Part shown: one piece after another, positions 19,643-30,701 of the stretch | How the letters are laid out: the number at the start of each line of letters is the position of its first letter | How positions within the stretch are numbered: position 1 is the first letter of the stretch | Source: Amylostereum areolatum | Lineage: Eukaryota; Basidiomycota; Agaricomycetes; Russulales; Stereaceae | Direction: 5' to 3' | DNA length: 64,000 nucleotides | Assembly (NCBI GenBank): GCA_012932865.1 | Contig: SAXG01000017.1 | Coordinates: 620,001-684,000 of the forward strand | Made by a program: the position numbers and the translations under genes | The notes under the pieces: generated by a model | The model's input: only the letters and a program-made list of their open reading frames with translations | Told to the model about the DNA's origin: nothing | Database searches by the model: none

Positions 19643-20090
19643 AATGATAGATGAGACAATGGAACTCGGACGGGCCGGGGTTGGCGATTTGGAAACCTTC
19701 GCCACAGTTCGCCACCGGTTGCCGCCCTCTGCCGCCGGGAGTCGGTGCGAAGAGCGGTTACGGGAAATGCCGAGAATCCATGGACGATTTCGAATTCTTC
19801 TCAGATCTCAACAATACCCCAACATCAGTGCATCAACTTTCGAGTTCCACGCTTTGACCGTTTGACGTCTACGCGTGCTTTCGTTCTACGCTTTGACCAC
19901 TTACGAGCACTGGCGGAAGGTGGAACATAACCTCGGTCATGCGGCAACACGACAGCTGGAGGAAGTTCGATTGGAACACTCAAAGTAAGCTGTGACAGAG
20001 GCAACAAGGCTGTGGCACTGACGCCGGTACATAAAGCTTCTCGTCCGTCCCTTTCTACTCGCTGGCATCGCGCACCCCGTCCCATCCACT
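19643..20090. promoter_or_regulatory. Divergent promoter region
   Basis: Shared upstream region of the small acidic gene (-) and the HPEG-motif gene (+). It contains an imperfect direct repeat, acgctttgacc at about 19848 and 19891, 43 bases apart, which could be a factor site. No TATA box is obvious. Confidence 0.4.
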
Positions 20091-22145
20091 ATGGCACCAC
20101 CGGAGAAATGTTCAGTCACCTTTGACCACACCAAACTCTTGCCCGTACTGCCCTCCAGCATCGGTCGATACGATGGAGATAAAAGGTATACTCACGCTGT
20201 TAGGAGCATAAATTGCGTTCTCCTCATCCACGGTTTCCATAGGGTTATCGTTTGTGATACAGTCCTCAAGCCCGGACTGCATACTTCGGTCAATTTCCCG
20301 CCGTAAGCCCGCGCTTTCCCCCGTTCACTGGCATATTCTGGTTCTCACTGCTGGAACCTCCAGTCCCTCCTACAGTGCTCACAAGTGGCGCAGCTCAATA
20401 CACCCCGAGGGCAAACCATATTACCACACGACGTCTCTAGTAACGGTCATCACTGAGGCCAACGTTCAAGACGAGGAGATCGTTCAGCAATTGCAAGGTT
20501 GGACCAGTCTTTTAGAGAGCTTGGTAGTCGAACTTGGCTTTCGTTTGGGCACCAAGTCCGACGCTGTTGTCCCCCTCGAAGCGGACGTGACAGACCCCGC
20601 CTTAGCACCCTGCTCTCGAGACCAGCGGGCTGACGTCCACCGGGACTACCCCAGTCTCGATCTCTTCCTCAAGCTCGACCTGCAAACGGGTGGTTGTTCC
20701 TACTACTTCGTTGAGCATGCCACCCGTGTGGTATTCTGGGTCGACAGCTTCAAGAGTGAGGACCTGGGCCTTCCGCCATCTATCTCATCCAATCATTTGA
20801 GTGGGTTCTGTATTATTTCCGTCTGACATAACTCTTATTCAACGCGAGCTTACAGAGCACGCCCTTGAAGAAAACTATTGGATTCATGTAGAGATGTTCC
20901 CTGTGCACCCGAACCGTTTCCCAGTGGAGGTTTTGGACGATCTTATGTCCGTCTTTATGTTTGGACTCTCAGGTGTGAAGCTTCAATTTGCATACTTGAT
21001 CCTGTCTGAACTCGGACCAGATCAGGCAACTTCGCGGGTGTCCACATTCCCTTACACCAAAGAGGAGTGCGGTCGGCATTTAGAGAATCTGGCTCGTATG
21101 AAAGGTTTGTCTGAACTGCCAGCATAGCGCTAGACGACAGCTCATGTTATTTTCAGGAAGGCCATTCGATAGCCATATGATAACGTGCATCGGCAAGGAA
21201 GCACTCCCTTCCACGCTGATCTGGTACTGACACTTATCTTCAGCTCGCCTGTGGTCTGTTATGTCCAATCTCAAGTTCATAACACATCACGGAGAGGACC
21301 ACTGTCGTTTATCAAGGAATCGTTCCATCCTCCGGGAAGTTGTTCGAAAGCGAAACGAAATGTTGACTGTCATATCATTCTTCCTGTTTAACCTACCAGT
21401 TTCTACGCGCGTCCAGCTCGAGGACCTCTTCTTCGATGGTCTAGTATATGAATATGCCTGGAAGCCTTCCATCCGGGAAATACAATCCGAGTGGCTCACT
21501 TACGCGACACTGGTGCGTGCACTGCCAGGTATCATGTATGATGTTGCTGACGGAGTGTACCCTGATACAGACCCTTGGGCTGATTGTGTATGTATACTTG
21601 TTTTCGCGGTTGATCTTGACTGACGTAGACCACACTGATACAGTTGCAACCTACTTGCACTTCCTGTTGTTCCCGTGGCAGCTTTGGCTCAGGCATCGCT
21701 GGTGCTATGCACGGCTATCCTTATCATCGCGATGACTCTGTCTCAAGGTTACCGAGGTCTAGAAAAACTTCAAGCAAGCGATGCAGTGAGCACACCAAAT
21801 CCCTGATCAGAAGACCCTCCATGACTGACGACATGAATCAAATAGGCTTTATTCATGTCTAAACATGACACAAAGCGAGGATGTCAGGCTCTCGCCATCG
21901 TTTTTAGCCTTCCCAAGGCTCTTTTTACATGGGCACTTGTCTTATTCGTGATCCAGATGCTGTGGTTGGCCATGGACAATATGCCGCTACATGCTATTCT
22001 CCCCACATGCGCTGCGTTGATCATCCTTAGCTTCACCATCTGTCTGGGCATCATACCAGCGTATAACAACAGCTTCGCTTCCGGTTCGACGTCGGCTTGT
22101 GACAGCTTTAGCAGGCGGAGAAAAACAGAAATGGAATACGTATAG
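20091..22145 (+). CDS. HPEG-motif membrane protein (basidiomycete orphan family)
   Basis: Hypothetical protein of a kind that recurs in Agaricomycetes (from memory, no named function). Start ATG 20091 (MAPPEKCSVTFDHTKLLPVL). Exons then give VIVCDTVLKPGLHTSVNFPP, a WW-like block WRSSIHPEGKPYYHT (residues about 60-75), VTVITEANVQDEEIVQQL, YYFVEHATRVVFWVDS, ALEENYWIHVEMFPVHPNRF and a long helical part (LSRNRSILREVVRKRNEMLT). The C-terminus has hydrophobic segments, LAIVFSLPKALFTWALVLFV and LHAILPTCAALIILSFTICL, so it is probably anchored in a membrane with the WW-like region in the cytosol. About eight exons. The stretch 21590-21790 has competing frames. Confidence 0.8.
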
Positions 22146-23050
22146 CTCCTGCGGGTTCGAGCTTTCGGAAACTCTACCGTCATAGCGTGCCGGTAGGTGG
22201 ATATCATCGCTTCGCAGTGTCCGATTCCGTGGTGACTAACGTTTTGTTTGTAGATGTCTAACGACGCTTTATTCTGTACTAACGATCACAAGTATCATGC
22301 CTTTGACGACGCGGTTTACCACGGTCAAAATGACCCTGGTTGCCCGCATGATAAATACGAACGGATGCAATATGTACGAATTGAAACCCGTGTGACGGTA
22401 TGCTCAATCGAAGGAATGAGGCCGACTTGCAGGTAATCCGGAAACGAGAGTTGTCGAGGAAACGCGGCTGCATGAGTCGGTCCGTGAGTCACCTGTGTCT
22501 AACGACAGTCGACGCTCCTCGTTTGAGCTTTGCTTCAGTCCCTCATTTCGACTTGCACCTGAGTGTCGGTATAACACTTATTTGATTGGGTCGCACGCAG
22601 TTCCACCGATAACACACCCTACTTACATGTTAATAAGATCTCAACCCAGTGGCCAGCAACGTAGCTATGTACCAAGAAAAGACTATCAACTGCACCCTTC
22701 AAGCCTCAACTTCGACGAGACGAAACAACACTTCGCAGGTTCTCTACATAGTATGCTCCCACAGGAGCAGGCTTATCCTTAACTATTCTTTGATCAAGCT
22801 CTCAGCTCCATGGAGACAGTGGCAAGGTCAGGACTTCCTCCTCCGCACTGCACCCGGACCTCGAGCTTCAAGCAAGGCGGCAGCACCGCCCGTCGACATT
22901 CGAACGCTGCATCGACCAGTCTAACCTGGGATTCGGAACTCGCTGGCTCTTCTGGATGATACCTTGGTGACAGCATACCTCTTCACGCTTGCAATTGTAG
23001 GACCTGCACGCCGCCGCCGGAAACCGATTGGAAACCTACGTACAACGGCG
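22146..23050. other. Gap, no supported gene
   Basis: About 900 bases with only short frames in conflict with each other. One frame at 22254-22436 (MSNDALFCTNDHKYHAFDDA) has a start codon but no follow-on exon that I can place. Confidence 0.4.
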
Positions 23051-23058
23051 ATGCTGGG

Positions 23059-23065
23059 TATAAAG
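23059..23065 (+). promoter_or_regulatory. TATA box of the secreted-protein gene
   Basis: TATAAAG, 174 bases before the ATG at 23239, followed by a C/T-rich tract (about 23095-23235). This is the usual layout of strongly expressed fungal genes. Confidence 0.6.
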
Positions 23066-23238
23066 AGCACCCCCGGTCAAGTTCAAACCTCAGCGCCGCC
23101 CCTCCTGCCTTTTTGTCTCACATTTTTTCCCTCTAGGACTGGGTCCTCATCCATACGTCTTACTCGCTTCACATCTGCTCTCCTTTCCCACCAACCACAG
23201 CTGGTCCTTGTCTTGCAATTTACCTTCTTCATTCCGCC

Positions 23239-24134
23239 ATGTTCATCAAGTCTATCGTATCCTCCTTCTTCCTAGCCGCCTTCGCGACTTCAGCACACGC
23301 GCATGCGGGCGTTACTCCCGCCCTGGGTGTCGCGGGCACTATGGTCCGAAGCGATGTTCAGCGGCCCAACAAGCTCAACGCTTGCGGCAAGACCGACATC
23401 GCCTCTAACATCGACATTTCCACCCCCATTGCAGCCAACGCCGACGGCACGTTCAACGCGACCATCACGAACTTCAACCGGTGCGCTAATACCAACAGCG
23501 ATCACACCCTCGCTGACTTTAGGTCCTTGTTCAGATTTTTGGATGGATCGCGTCAGATCAAGACGGTCCAGATTGATCCTACGGGCACTGGCGAAAGTTT
23601 TGTCGAAGGCCAAATGCTTGAAAACGGTGAACGGGTGCGTTTCTTGTCCTTCCTCTTTCTGCTGCGTTCTGCTTGCTTAAAATTAGTTCACAGGCTCCCA
23701 GCGCCCTTGGCGGCTCGGACGCCCTCAAGGTGCAGATGCCCGCTGGTATGACATGCACGGGCGGAGCGTCTGGCAACCTCTGCCTCGCCCAATTTACCAC
23801 CTTGTCGGGCTTCGGGAACTGCGTTGTTGTTTCACAGGGTGCGTCCGGTAACGCTACCGACTCTGGAACCGACGCCAGCGGCGACGACTCCACGACGTCT
23901 GGCGACGAAACCGTGACAGGAAGCGGCGATAATACCGCTAGCACCGCGGGAGCCAGCAACAACACCAGTACTGTCGGTACTGACTCTGCTAGCGTCGCTG
24001 CCGCCGCGGGTGCAATTGCCACCACGGCCGCTACATCCAATGATGCAGCTGGGAGCGTTGAGAGCGCCGTTGGCTCTCTGGCCGCGAAAGCCGGTCGGCT
24101 TGCACGCGCGGCGAGGGCTGCAAAGGCTGCCTGA
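23239..24134 (+). CDS. Secreted protein with Ser/Thr/Gly-rich C-terminus (possibly Egh16/MAS-like)
   Basis: 278 residues in two exons (23239-23634 and 23694-24134, phase 0). The N-terminus MFIKSIVSSFFLAAFATSAH is a clear signal peptide with cleavage likely near AHA-HA. The mature part begins HAGVTPALGVAGTMVRSDVQ and contains NACGKTDIASNIDISTPIAA, FVEGQMLENGE, MPAGMTCTGGASGNLCLAQF and GFGNCVVVSQG, with six cysteines that could form three disulfides. Residues about 195-278 are Ser/Thr/Gly- then Ala-rich, likely O-glycosylated. The pattern recalls the Egh16/MAS family of secreted fungal proteins, which I cannot confirm without a search. A strong TATA box and pyrimidine-rich leader suggest high expression. 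The 3' end converges on the reductase gene. Confidence 0.85.
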
Positions 24135-24459
24135 AGGCACTGCACTGGCAGATGGATGGTTTTTGGCGTCGGCGACCTTTCAGGACTTTACCTGTAGCAG
24201 ATGTTTGCGTTGTACCACGTGGTTGCGCGCGACGACGACAATGGACTTTGAAAGGTGTGCGTTTCCGCGGGAGTATTTCGAGGCAAATGGCACAGGACCT
24301 ATGAATATGAAGTATACTGACGTCGCAGGGGGTGATACATATGATGAAGAAGGGCAAAAGTTTCCGGACAAGTTAATGTTGACCATTTGAGAGAAGTAGT
24401 ATGCAATGACACTGAAGTACGCCGATGTCAAGACGACCATGCATTTTCCCTCGTGTGCA

Positions 24460-25722
24460 TCAATCGACATCGATAGGGTTCCAGCTGATCGCACCCTCGG
24501 AGCCACGATCCAAGGCGTTCAGTGCAGCAATCTCATCGGGTGATAATACGAAATCGTATATGTTGGCGTTTTCTATGACGCGTTCTGGGTTGGAGGACTT
24601 CGGAAGGGGAACGAATCTATGGATAGTTGAATACGTGATGCCGGGTAAAATGACTATGAAAGTGGGGACGAACCCTGATTGCAGGGACCATCGCACCAAG
24701 ACTTGGGCAGGTGTTTTGTTGGTCTGCAGCGGATTGATGATTCAGGGAGGGGCGAAGATATGGAATAATGCTGTCATACCTTCTTCGAGATCTCTTGGAG
24801 AACGGGGTTGTCGAACGCACCCCTAACAAGAGGGCAGTAAGCTTCAACGACAATACCATGGGCACTGCAGTAATCGACGATTGGTTTTTGCTGGCAAAAT
24901 GGGTGCAGCTAACCGACGGGCAACGTTAATTAAAACCAGCACTGACAAAGAAGGTACGCACTTCAACCTGGTTCACCGCGGGGGTCTCCAAGCCCGCCTC
25001 ACGAAGCTCCTCCAGATGCTTGATATTGCTATACAGAATGTCAGGTCTATGGATAAAAGGCCGATGGAATTGACATACAAATTAGATACGCCCACGTCGC
25101 GAACCTTTCCCGCAACTTTGGCAGCGAGAAGAGCCTTGTAAATGTTGAGACGGACGTCCTTTCCACCGTGCGCGCTGTGGATAAGGTAGAGGTCAATGTG
25201 CCCTATATTTCCGCGATTGTCAATAAACACAGCTAGAGAAACTCGGTTATACCCACCGACATTAAGCTTCTCGTAGGACGCTTGAACGGAAGCGACTGGA
25301 TCGGCCGTTCCTCCAGGTACCTTGGAGGCTATAAGACTCGTCGATTACTAGACTGCTTTCTCAATGTAATTGGACGAACAGACATACTGATGAAGACTTG
25401 CTCTCGACTCACTCCACTTTCGCGAACGGCGCGTCCTACCTCAGCTTCGTTCTGGTACATCTCTGCAGAATCAATGTGACTAGAGGAAGCCTTGGACTGA
25501 GCATGGTTGTGCAAAGTGTGACGAGATCGAGACGCACCGATAACCGTGTTTGAGGGCTGCAAGGCAAGCTGGCGCACAGTCTTCATTCCTGTACACGCCG
25601 AGACCTAGAAGAGGCATGGCATTCCCTGGTGATGGATATCGTCAGATCTAACGCGTTGACCGCAATCGGAAGGGATGTATACCTGAGCGCAGCTTTACGG
25701 TGGAGGTGATCGTAAGAGACAT
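24460..25722 (-). CDS. Aldo/keto reductase
   Basis: NADPH-dependent reductase of the AKR (TIM barrel) superfamily, cytosolic; the substrate is unknown. Start 25722 (MSLTITSTVKLRSG). Exons show SSHIDSAEMYQNEAEVGRAV (catalytic Asp and Tyr in D-S-A-E-M-Y), SGVSREQVFI, VASVQASYEKLNVG, IDLYLIHSAHGGKDVRLNIY (catalytic His), AKVAGKVRDVGVSNL, GIVVEAYCPLVRGAFDNPVL, and the NADPH-pocket end VPLPKSSNPERVIENANIYD to NPIDVD and TGA. The order matches the family. The exon carrying the catalytic Lys (usually ...TSK or TKV) is next to an intron at about 25380 and not clearly read. About seven exons. Confidence 0.9.
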
Positions 25723-26439
25723 GATGGGTATCGGGGAATAGTGGACTGCGGATCCGCAGAAAGGTGACGATGAGCTCAGTGTATAAGTACGAACCACAGA
25801 AAAGACGTACCGAGCAGGTTATGTGCAGTGTATAAGACTGGGTTGAAGGAAGTGAGGTGAAGCTTGACTGGAAGGATGCTGAGTGATAAAATCCCTTGGG
25901 ATTGGAAGTTCACACACCATGTGAGATCACGCTCAAGCATCATCTGCCCAGCACCGGACCCACATTGGGAGTAACTTTGAGCCATGAAACTATCTATTCC
26001 CCGTCGGTTTGGGTTGGTATCTGTTCTGAAAATACTTGTGTGCCCAAGTTCTGAGATCTGAAGAACAAGAACAAGAGGTCGAGAGGTAGCGTGAGAACAT
26101 CAGAAGTTGATCGGCCCGGACCACTCCCGGGCCACGAACTATCGAAATCCACAAACATCGGTTCAGCTTGGGTTCAACTTCACGCATCTGCACGGTGCAC
26201 GTCTTTCGTCCTGTGAACGCGTGCTTGTTTCTTTCCTCAGCGCGTTTATTGACGTAACCTGTTACCTCTCCTTGGGTCCTTTTTGACGCACGATCAAGGG
26301 TGTTGAGTCTGACCTGACTCTCATAGTTGCGTTCTATCAACACCACTGCAGTCAGTCTGCCACCAACAATGTAAGGAATGCTATGCGACGGAATCGTATA
26401 TCTTTGCGCTGACGAATTGAACCAGACTGCCTGCCTCTG
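25723..26439. other. Gap, divergent promoter region
   Basis: About 720 bases between the reductase start and the next plus-strand start. A 221-codon minus-strand frame (26655-25990) crosses it but overlaps the well-supported first exon of the next gene, so I treat it as chance. Confidence 0.4.
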
Positions 26440-28866
26440 ATGCCGACCGTGGAAGACGACATCATTGAGATACTCTCCAAACCATTTGGGCCCTATCTCG
26501 AGCAAGATGCACTTACTGATACGTGTAAGAGTATTCAAAGCCATGTTCTCCAGCTTGAGAGCGTTATGTTGCAATATGGAAATCAACCAACCGGGTGAGT
26601 TATACTGGAATCCCAGCCATGCCGTTCGCGCTAAATCTAAATCCAGCCTTGACATGACTGAGCATGCGAAAGGGCAGATTCCTTGGAATGTCCGTCATTT
26701 ATCCCCTCTACCGCCTCGATCTCCCATCCTATTTCGCGGCATTCTCACGATCAACAAACTGGCTCATTTGACTGAGAAAGCTATCAAGCGATTGAATACG
26801 GAAATTTATGTCAGACTCCGCGAGAAAAGTCACACTAGGACGAAGCTTACGGTGGAGTCCCTGTACGAGGGCCGAGGAAAGCCAAAATTCCACACCAGGA
26901 GGATACGGTTGCTCTTGCAAGGGGAGAAATCCAATCTGTCCGTCGGTTATCTAACTAGTGAGTTTACTGTTTCATCAGTAGCAACTTTGCCTGATGCAAC
27001 CAAGATAAACTGGTACCCAACGGACTGACGTTCTGGTCAGGAGACAGGTAAGTGCTTTCTTGTAGTCTCATCTTTATTCAAGTTGACCGTGTGTAGGCAG
27101 CGCCAGTACGAAGTCGCCTCCATGGATATATTGACCTACGAGTTCTCAAGAACATATCTATTTCGCTATCACACTCTTCGGGCCCTGCAAACCATCTATG
27201 AAGCCAATCAAGACATAACAGTTATCTCAAACCGAACACCAGAATGGTTTACCCGGCATTACATCGACGCCTTTGCTAGCGCAGAACTCAATCAGTGGCG
27301 GCGCGTTCTGTTCGACGAAGACGCGGACGACACCGATACTGGATCCTTTCTTGGAGAACCTTCTCAGGAAGCGCATGGTACCTCCATAGGTGTATTGACA
27401 CATCTTCCTCGAGAGCTTCGCGTGGTTCACCGAACGGAATTCTACAGCATTCTTGCAGCCCATATCGAGTGGATTTTGGCAGATCAAAGTGCTCGACATA
27501 GGAAATGGATTGACTGCGACAGTTGGCGTACATGGGCTATCGCGGCTGCCGAAGCCAGGCGTCGGATGAGCACAAGTGACTCGGATAGGCTTTGGGGGGC
27601 ACCAGATGAATATGAAGCATCCATGTGGTCAGAAGAGCTTGATGATGGTGAGGCATTCCCGGCACCTCAACAACAACCCATTCTCGTCGAAAACGACCAT
27701 CATTCGGATCCTGAGGACTGGAGTCCAAACAAGCGACGCGTGTACCGGACGGCAAACCACGCCGGCTCCTCTGGCGACGACGAGCTGCCTATTATCAAGA
27801 CTTCCCCGTCCAAGAAGAAACGCAAGGTCATAGTGTTAAGCAGCGACAGCGAAGGCGAGGCGGATATCCAACCCCGGAGAACCTCTTCAGTGATCAGCAG
27901 TTCCAGTCTAACAGTGCCTAAGATAAACCCGAGAAAACGGAAGGCGAAGCCGGTACGTGATTTTTTCCTCTACCCTTTACTTTTTGAAATGTCCGTCTAA
28001 AACTTGAACAACGCACGTCTAGACGTATTCACTGGCTCTGCCTGACCCGTTTGACCAGAACATCTATGATTCCTCTTCGTCCTCTTCGTCCGCCTCAGAA
28101 TCGGACCGTCCAAGTCACCATTCCGGAGGCGTTCATCCTGCGATCCGACAATTCTGTCATCTCATACCAGTCGAGTTCTGCCACCGCCCTGTCCCCCCGG
28201 AGGATTTTATCTGGGATTGCCCGCTTTCAGAATGCTCATACTCGTTAGACCTTTTGCACCTCACCGAGAACGATAAGGGACTAATCCCAGCGGAGATGGC
28301 TCAAGACCTGAATCGACCTCTAGATGACGAGCGGATGGTTGCCGCTTTTCGTGCCGTAGTGGAAGAGCACCAACGGGTTCATCTTAGAGAACGCGGAATA
28401 GTCTTCGAGTCTCACAGACAGACAGGCGGAATGGTATGTGCATCCGAGTTCGCCTGGAAATAAATGACGATTGATGGGTGCACGGCAGCCCACAATGCGT
28501 TGGTTGCATCCTCGGCCTGAACTGCCTACACGCTCGAAGAAATGGGAAGACGAAATGGCTAGGCGATTCGCACAAGTAAGGAGAACGTAGCGCTCGACAT
28601 CCCCGTAACTTCAACTTCATGCAATGTCCTCGTTTTACATCATACGTAATTATCACCGTTCATTCTAGTATTTGACTTGCACGCTGCGCCTTCTATCCTT
28701 CGTCATCCTATCCAGGGAATTGCATCATGCACGTTGCACCCCGGAACAGAAGATTATCAATGACCTGCTCATTCCTCACGTGTGCGATTATGATATCTCG
28801 CGGACACTGGGACGGCTTTCACGGCTCCGCCAGTCCACGCAAAACCGACTGCGTGCTAGAGCCTAG
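26440..28866 (+). CDS. Hypothetical nuclear-type acidic protein
   Basis: I recognise no domain. Start ATG 26440 (MPTVEDDIIEILSKPFGPYL). Later exons read MTEHAKGQIPWNVRHLSPLP, FRGILTINKLAHLTEKAIKR, YEVASMDILTYEFSRTYLFR, RVVHRTEFYSILAAHIEWIL and DCDSWRTWAIAAAEARRRMS. Then come an acidic Ser-rich part with SPSKKKRKVIVLSSDSEGEA (an SV40-like nuclear signal beside a casein-kinase-type acidic run), DFIWDCPLSECSYSLDLLHL (two Cys, possibly half a zinc site), VAAFRAVVEEHQRVHLRERG and PTMRWLHPRPELPTRSKKWE. A last exon, after donor gtaagg, gives ELHHARCTPEQKIINDLLIP to TAG 28866. The join at 26960-27100 is unsolved: one frame has a stop there, so an intron or microexon is missing from the model. Confidence 0.75.
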
Positions 28867-29291
28867 ATTGGTGCAACAATTCTCTTCCATCGCCCAACTA
28901 TTTCCAATGAACTCGACTTCCCCCGTCGAATGATAGTGATTTGGACGACTATCTTCTGGTTAGGTCAGCCACGGAGACTAGTGATTTGGGGCAATACGGC
29001 AGCGGTCAGATTGGATGAAGATGCACAAAGGAATGCGCCAGGGGTATTTTTCGGAATTCGATTCATGAGATGCTTCGACTGCTCGACGGCGACTTGCGAT
29101 TCTCGCTTCGGAAGGTTAAAGCATGTTCGTGCCCTCGGAAGACAACGATCATGTACCCGGCCATCATCGCCAGATATCTTCCTCACGCTTAAGCGCAGGC
29201 CTTGAGGCTGGAGGGTATGTAATGGTCGGCAGCAGCACCCTTTCTCTTCGTGCCCTTCCCCCGTTCGTCTTACCGTCTACAGACGTCGACC
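28867..29291. other. Short gap before the hydrolase
   Basis: About 425 bases with no coding support: the 3' region of the previous gene and the hydrolase promoter. Confidence 0.4.
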
Positions 29292-30525
29292 ATGCCCACT
29301 GCCCCAGTCGACGCCAACGGAACCGTCTTGTTCTTTGAAGACACAGGGTCGCTTGCAGGGGACTACCTGACCCTTGTCCTCCTTCATGGATCTGGTTGCC
29401 ACGGCGGTACAGTTTTCAACTTCTCGTTCCATGTTTACTTTCCACTAAAGCATGGGTTGTCTCTAGAGGCATTTCGTTCGCTGAACCCTTTCGCGGCACA
29501 GTATAACCTCCGCTTGGTGACGGTGAATAGGAGGGACTACCCTGGCTCAACGCCTCTGTCGGACGATGATGTCGCGGCAGTCAAAAGCACGGACGAGGAT
29601 AGGCGAACGGAGTTCTTCCGCAAGCAAGCGTTCGAGCTTGCAGCGTTCTTGGCGTGGTTTGTTCAACAAGAGACAATTCCTTCCTTCGTGATCGATGGAG
29701 AGGGACGGCGACATGGCGGAATTGTACTACTTGGATGGTCGCATTCGACCGCGTTTACCCTCGATTTACTGGCGAACGGTGACCGCCTACCCAGCCAAGT
29801 GCGAGATGTCTTGGAGCCATACATGCGGGGTCTATGTGCCTATGGTGCGTTTCGTCAATCTTCCATGCTTCTGAATCGATTCCGACCGTCCTTTGTAGAT
29901 GTATCCTCCCAAGTCTTTGGGTTTCCGGATCCCGAAAGCAGGAAATTCAGCCATCCATGGCTGGACTCGGATCTATGTTGCCTCGAGAAATATTCTAAAT
30001 TCGTGTCCCACTTTCTATCCTACTTCGCGCACGGCAATCTCGAGGCACGCGACGTGAGCACGTTGTCCGAGGTGCCGCTAGTAGACCCACCGCCCACGGT
30101 CGACACGCTACATGTGGATATGCTTGTACAGGTGTCGTACCCCAAGGCGATGTTCCGCTGGGAGAATGCGGAAAACCTACGCGCGACGCCAAGGGTGCTG
30201 GAGAGGACGAATCGCGTTTTCGACGAGGCGGGTCATTGGCCGAGGTGTAAATTCGTGCTCGTTTGGTGCGCACAGAGCGTGTGGCCGATGGCGTGGGGCG
30301 CATGGGAAATGGAGAAGCTGTACGAAAAGAAGGTCGGGTTGGGGCGGGCAGTGAGGCCTTTCGAGGCGATCATGATCAAAGATGGCTCGCATGCCGTGAG
30401 TACTTGAGCTTGAGTGCTTGTTGTTTCGTTTCCGTCTCTCCAATACTCACTCTATTGTGCCGTTCCTGTAGGTTCACTACGAAGAACCCGAACGGATCTG
30501 CAAACTATTCTCTGAACGCTTGTGA
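29292..30525 (+). CDS. Alpha/beta hydrolase fold protein
   Basis: Serine hydrolase of unknown substrate. Start ATG 29292 (MPTAPVDANGTVLFFEDTGS). It shows the oxyanion region LVLLHGSGCHGGT, VNRRDYPGSTPLSDDD, the nucleophile elbow VLLGWSHSTAFTL (G-x-S-x-S, residue about 165) and the catalytic His at DGSHA|VHYEEPERICKL, split by an intron (donor gtgagt) before the final exon. The lid region (residues 190-320) is helical and variable. The 57 bases at about 29410-29466 may be a spliced intron: they run from gttttc to an AG, are a multiple of three and have no stop, and removing them joins HGGT directly to FRSLNPFAAQYNL as in related proteins. The stop lies 177 bases from the convergent Afi1 gene. 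Confidence 0.88.
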
Positions 30526-30701
30526 TGTCGGAGGATAGCAGCCTCTTGGGGCATTGATACCCTGTCACTACTACAATTCCTTCCAACCTAATCGCACGTT
30601 CAACGACATCCTACTCTCACAGAAAATCTGTTTCTGAGATCATCACATTCATGAAAAGAGGAAGAAAACGCGATACACATTATAAAGTATTATAAAACAA
30701 G

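Noticed and set aside
25990..26655. 221-codon minus-strand open frame
   Set aside because: Overlaps the well-supported first exon of the plus-strand orphan; composition looks random.
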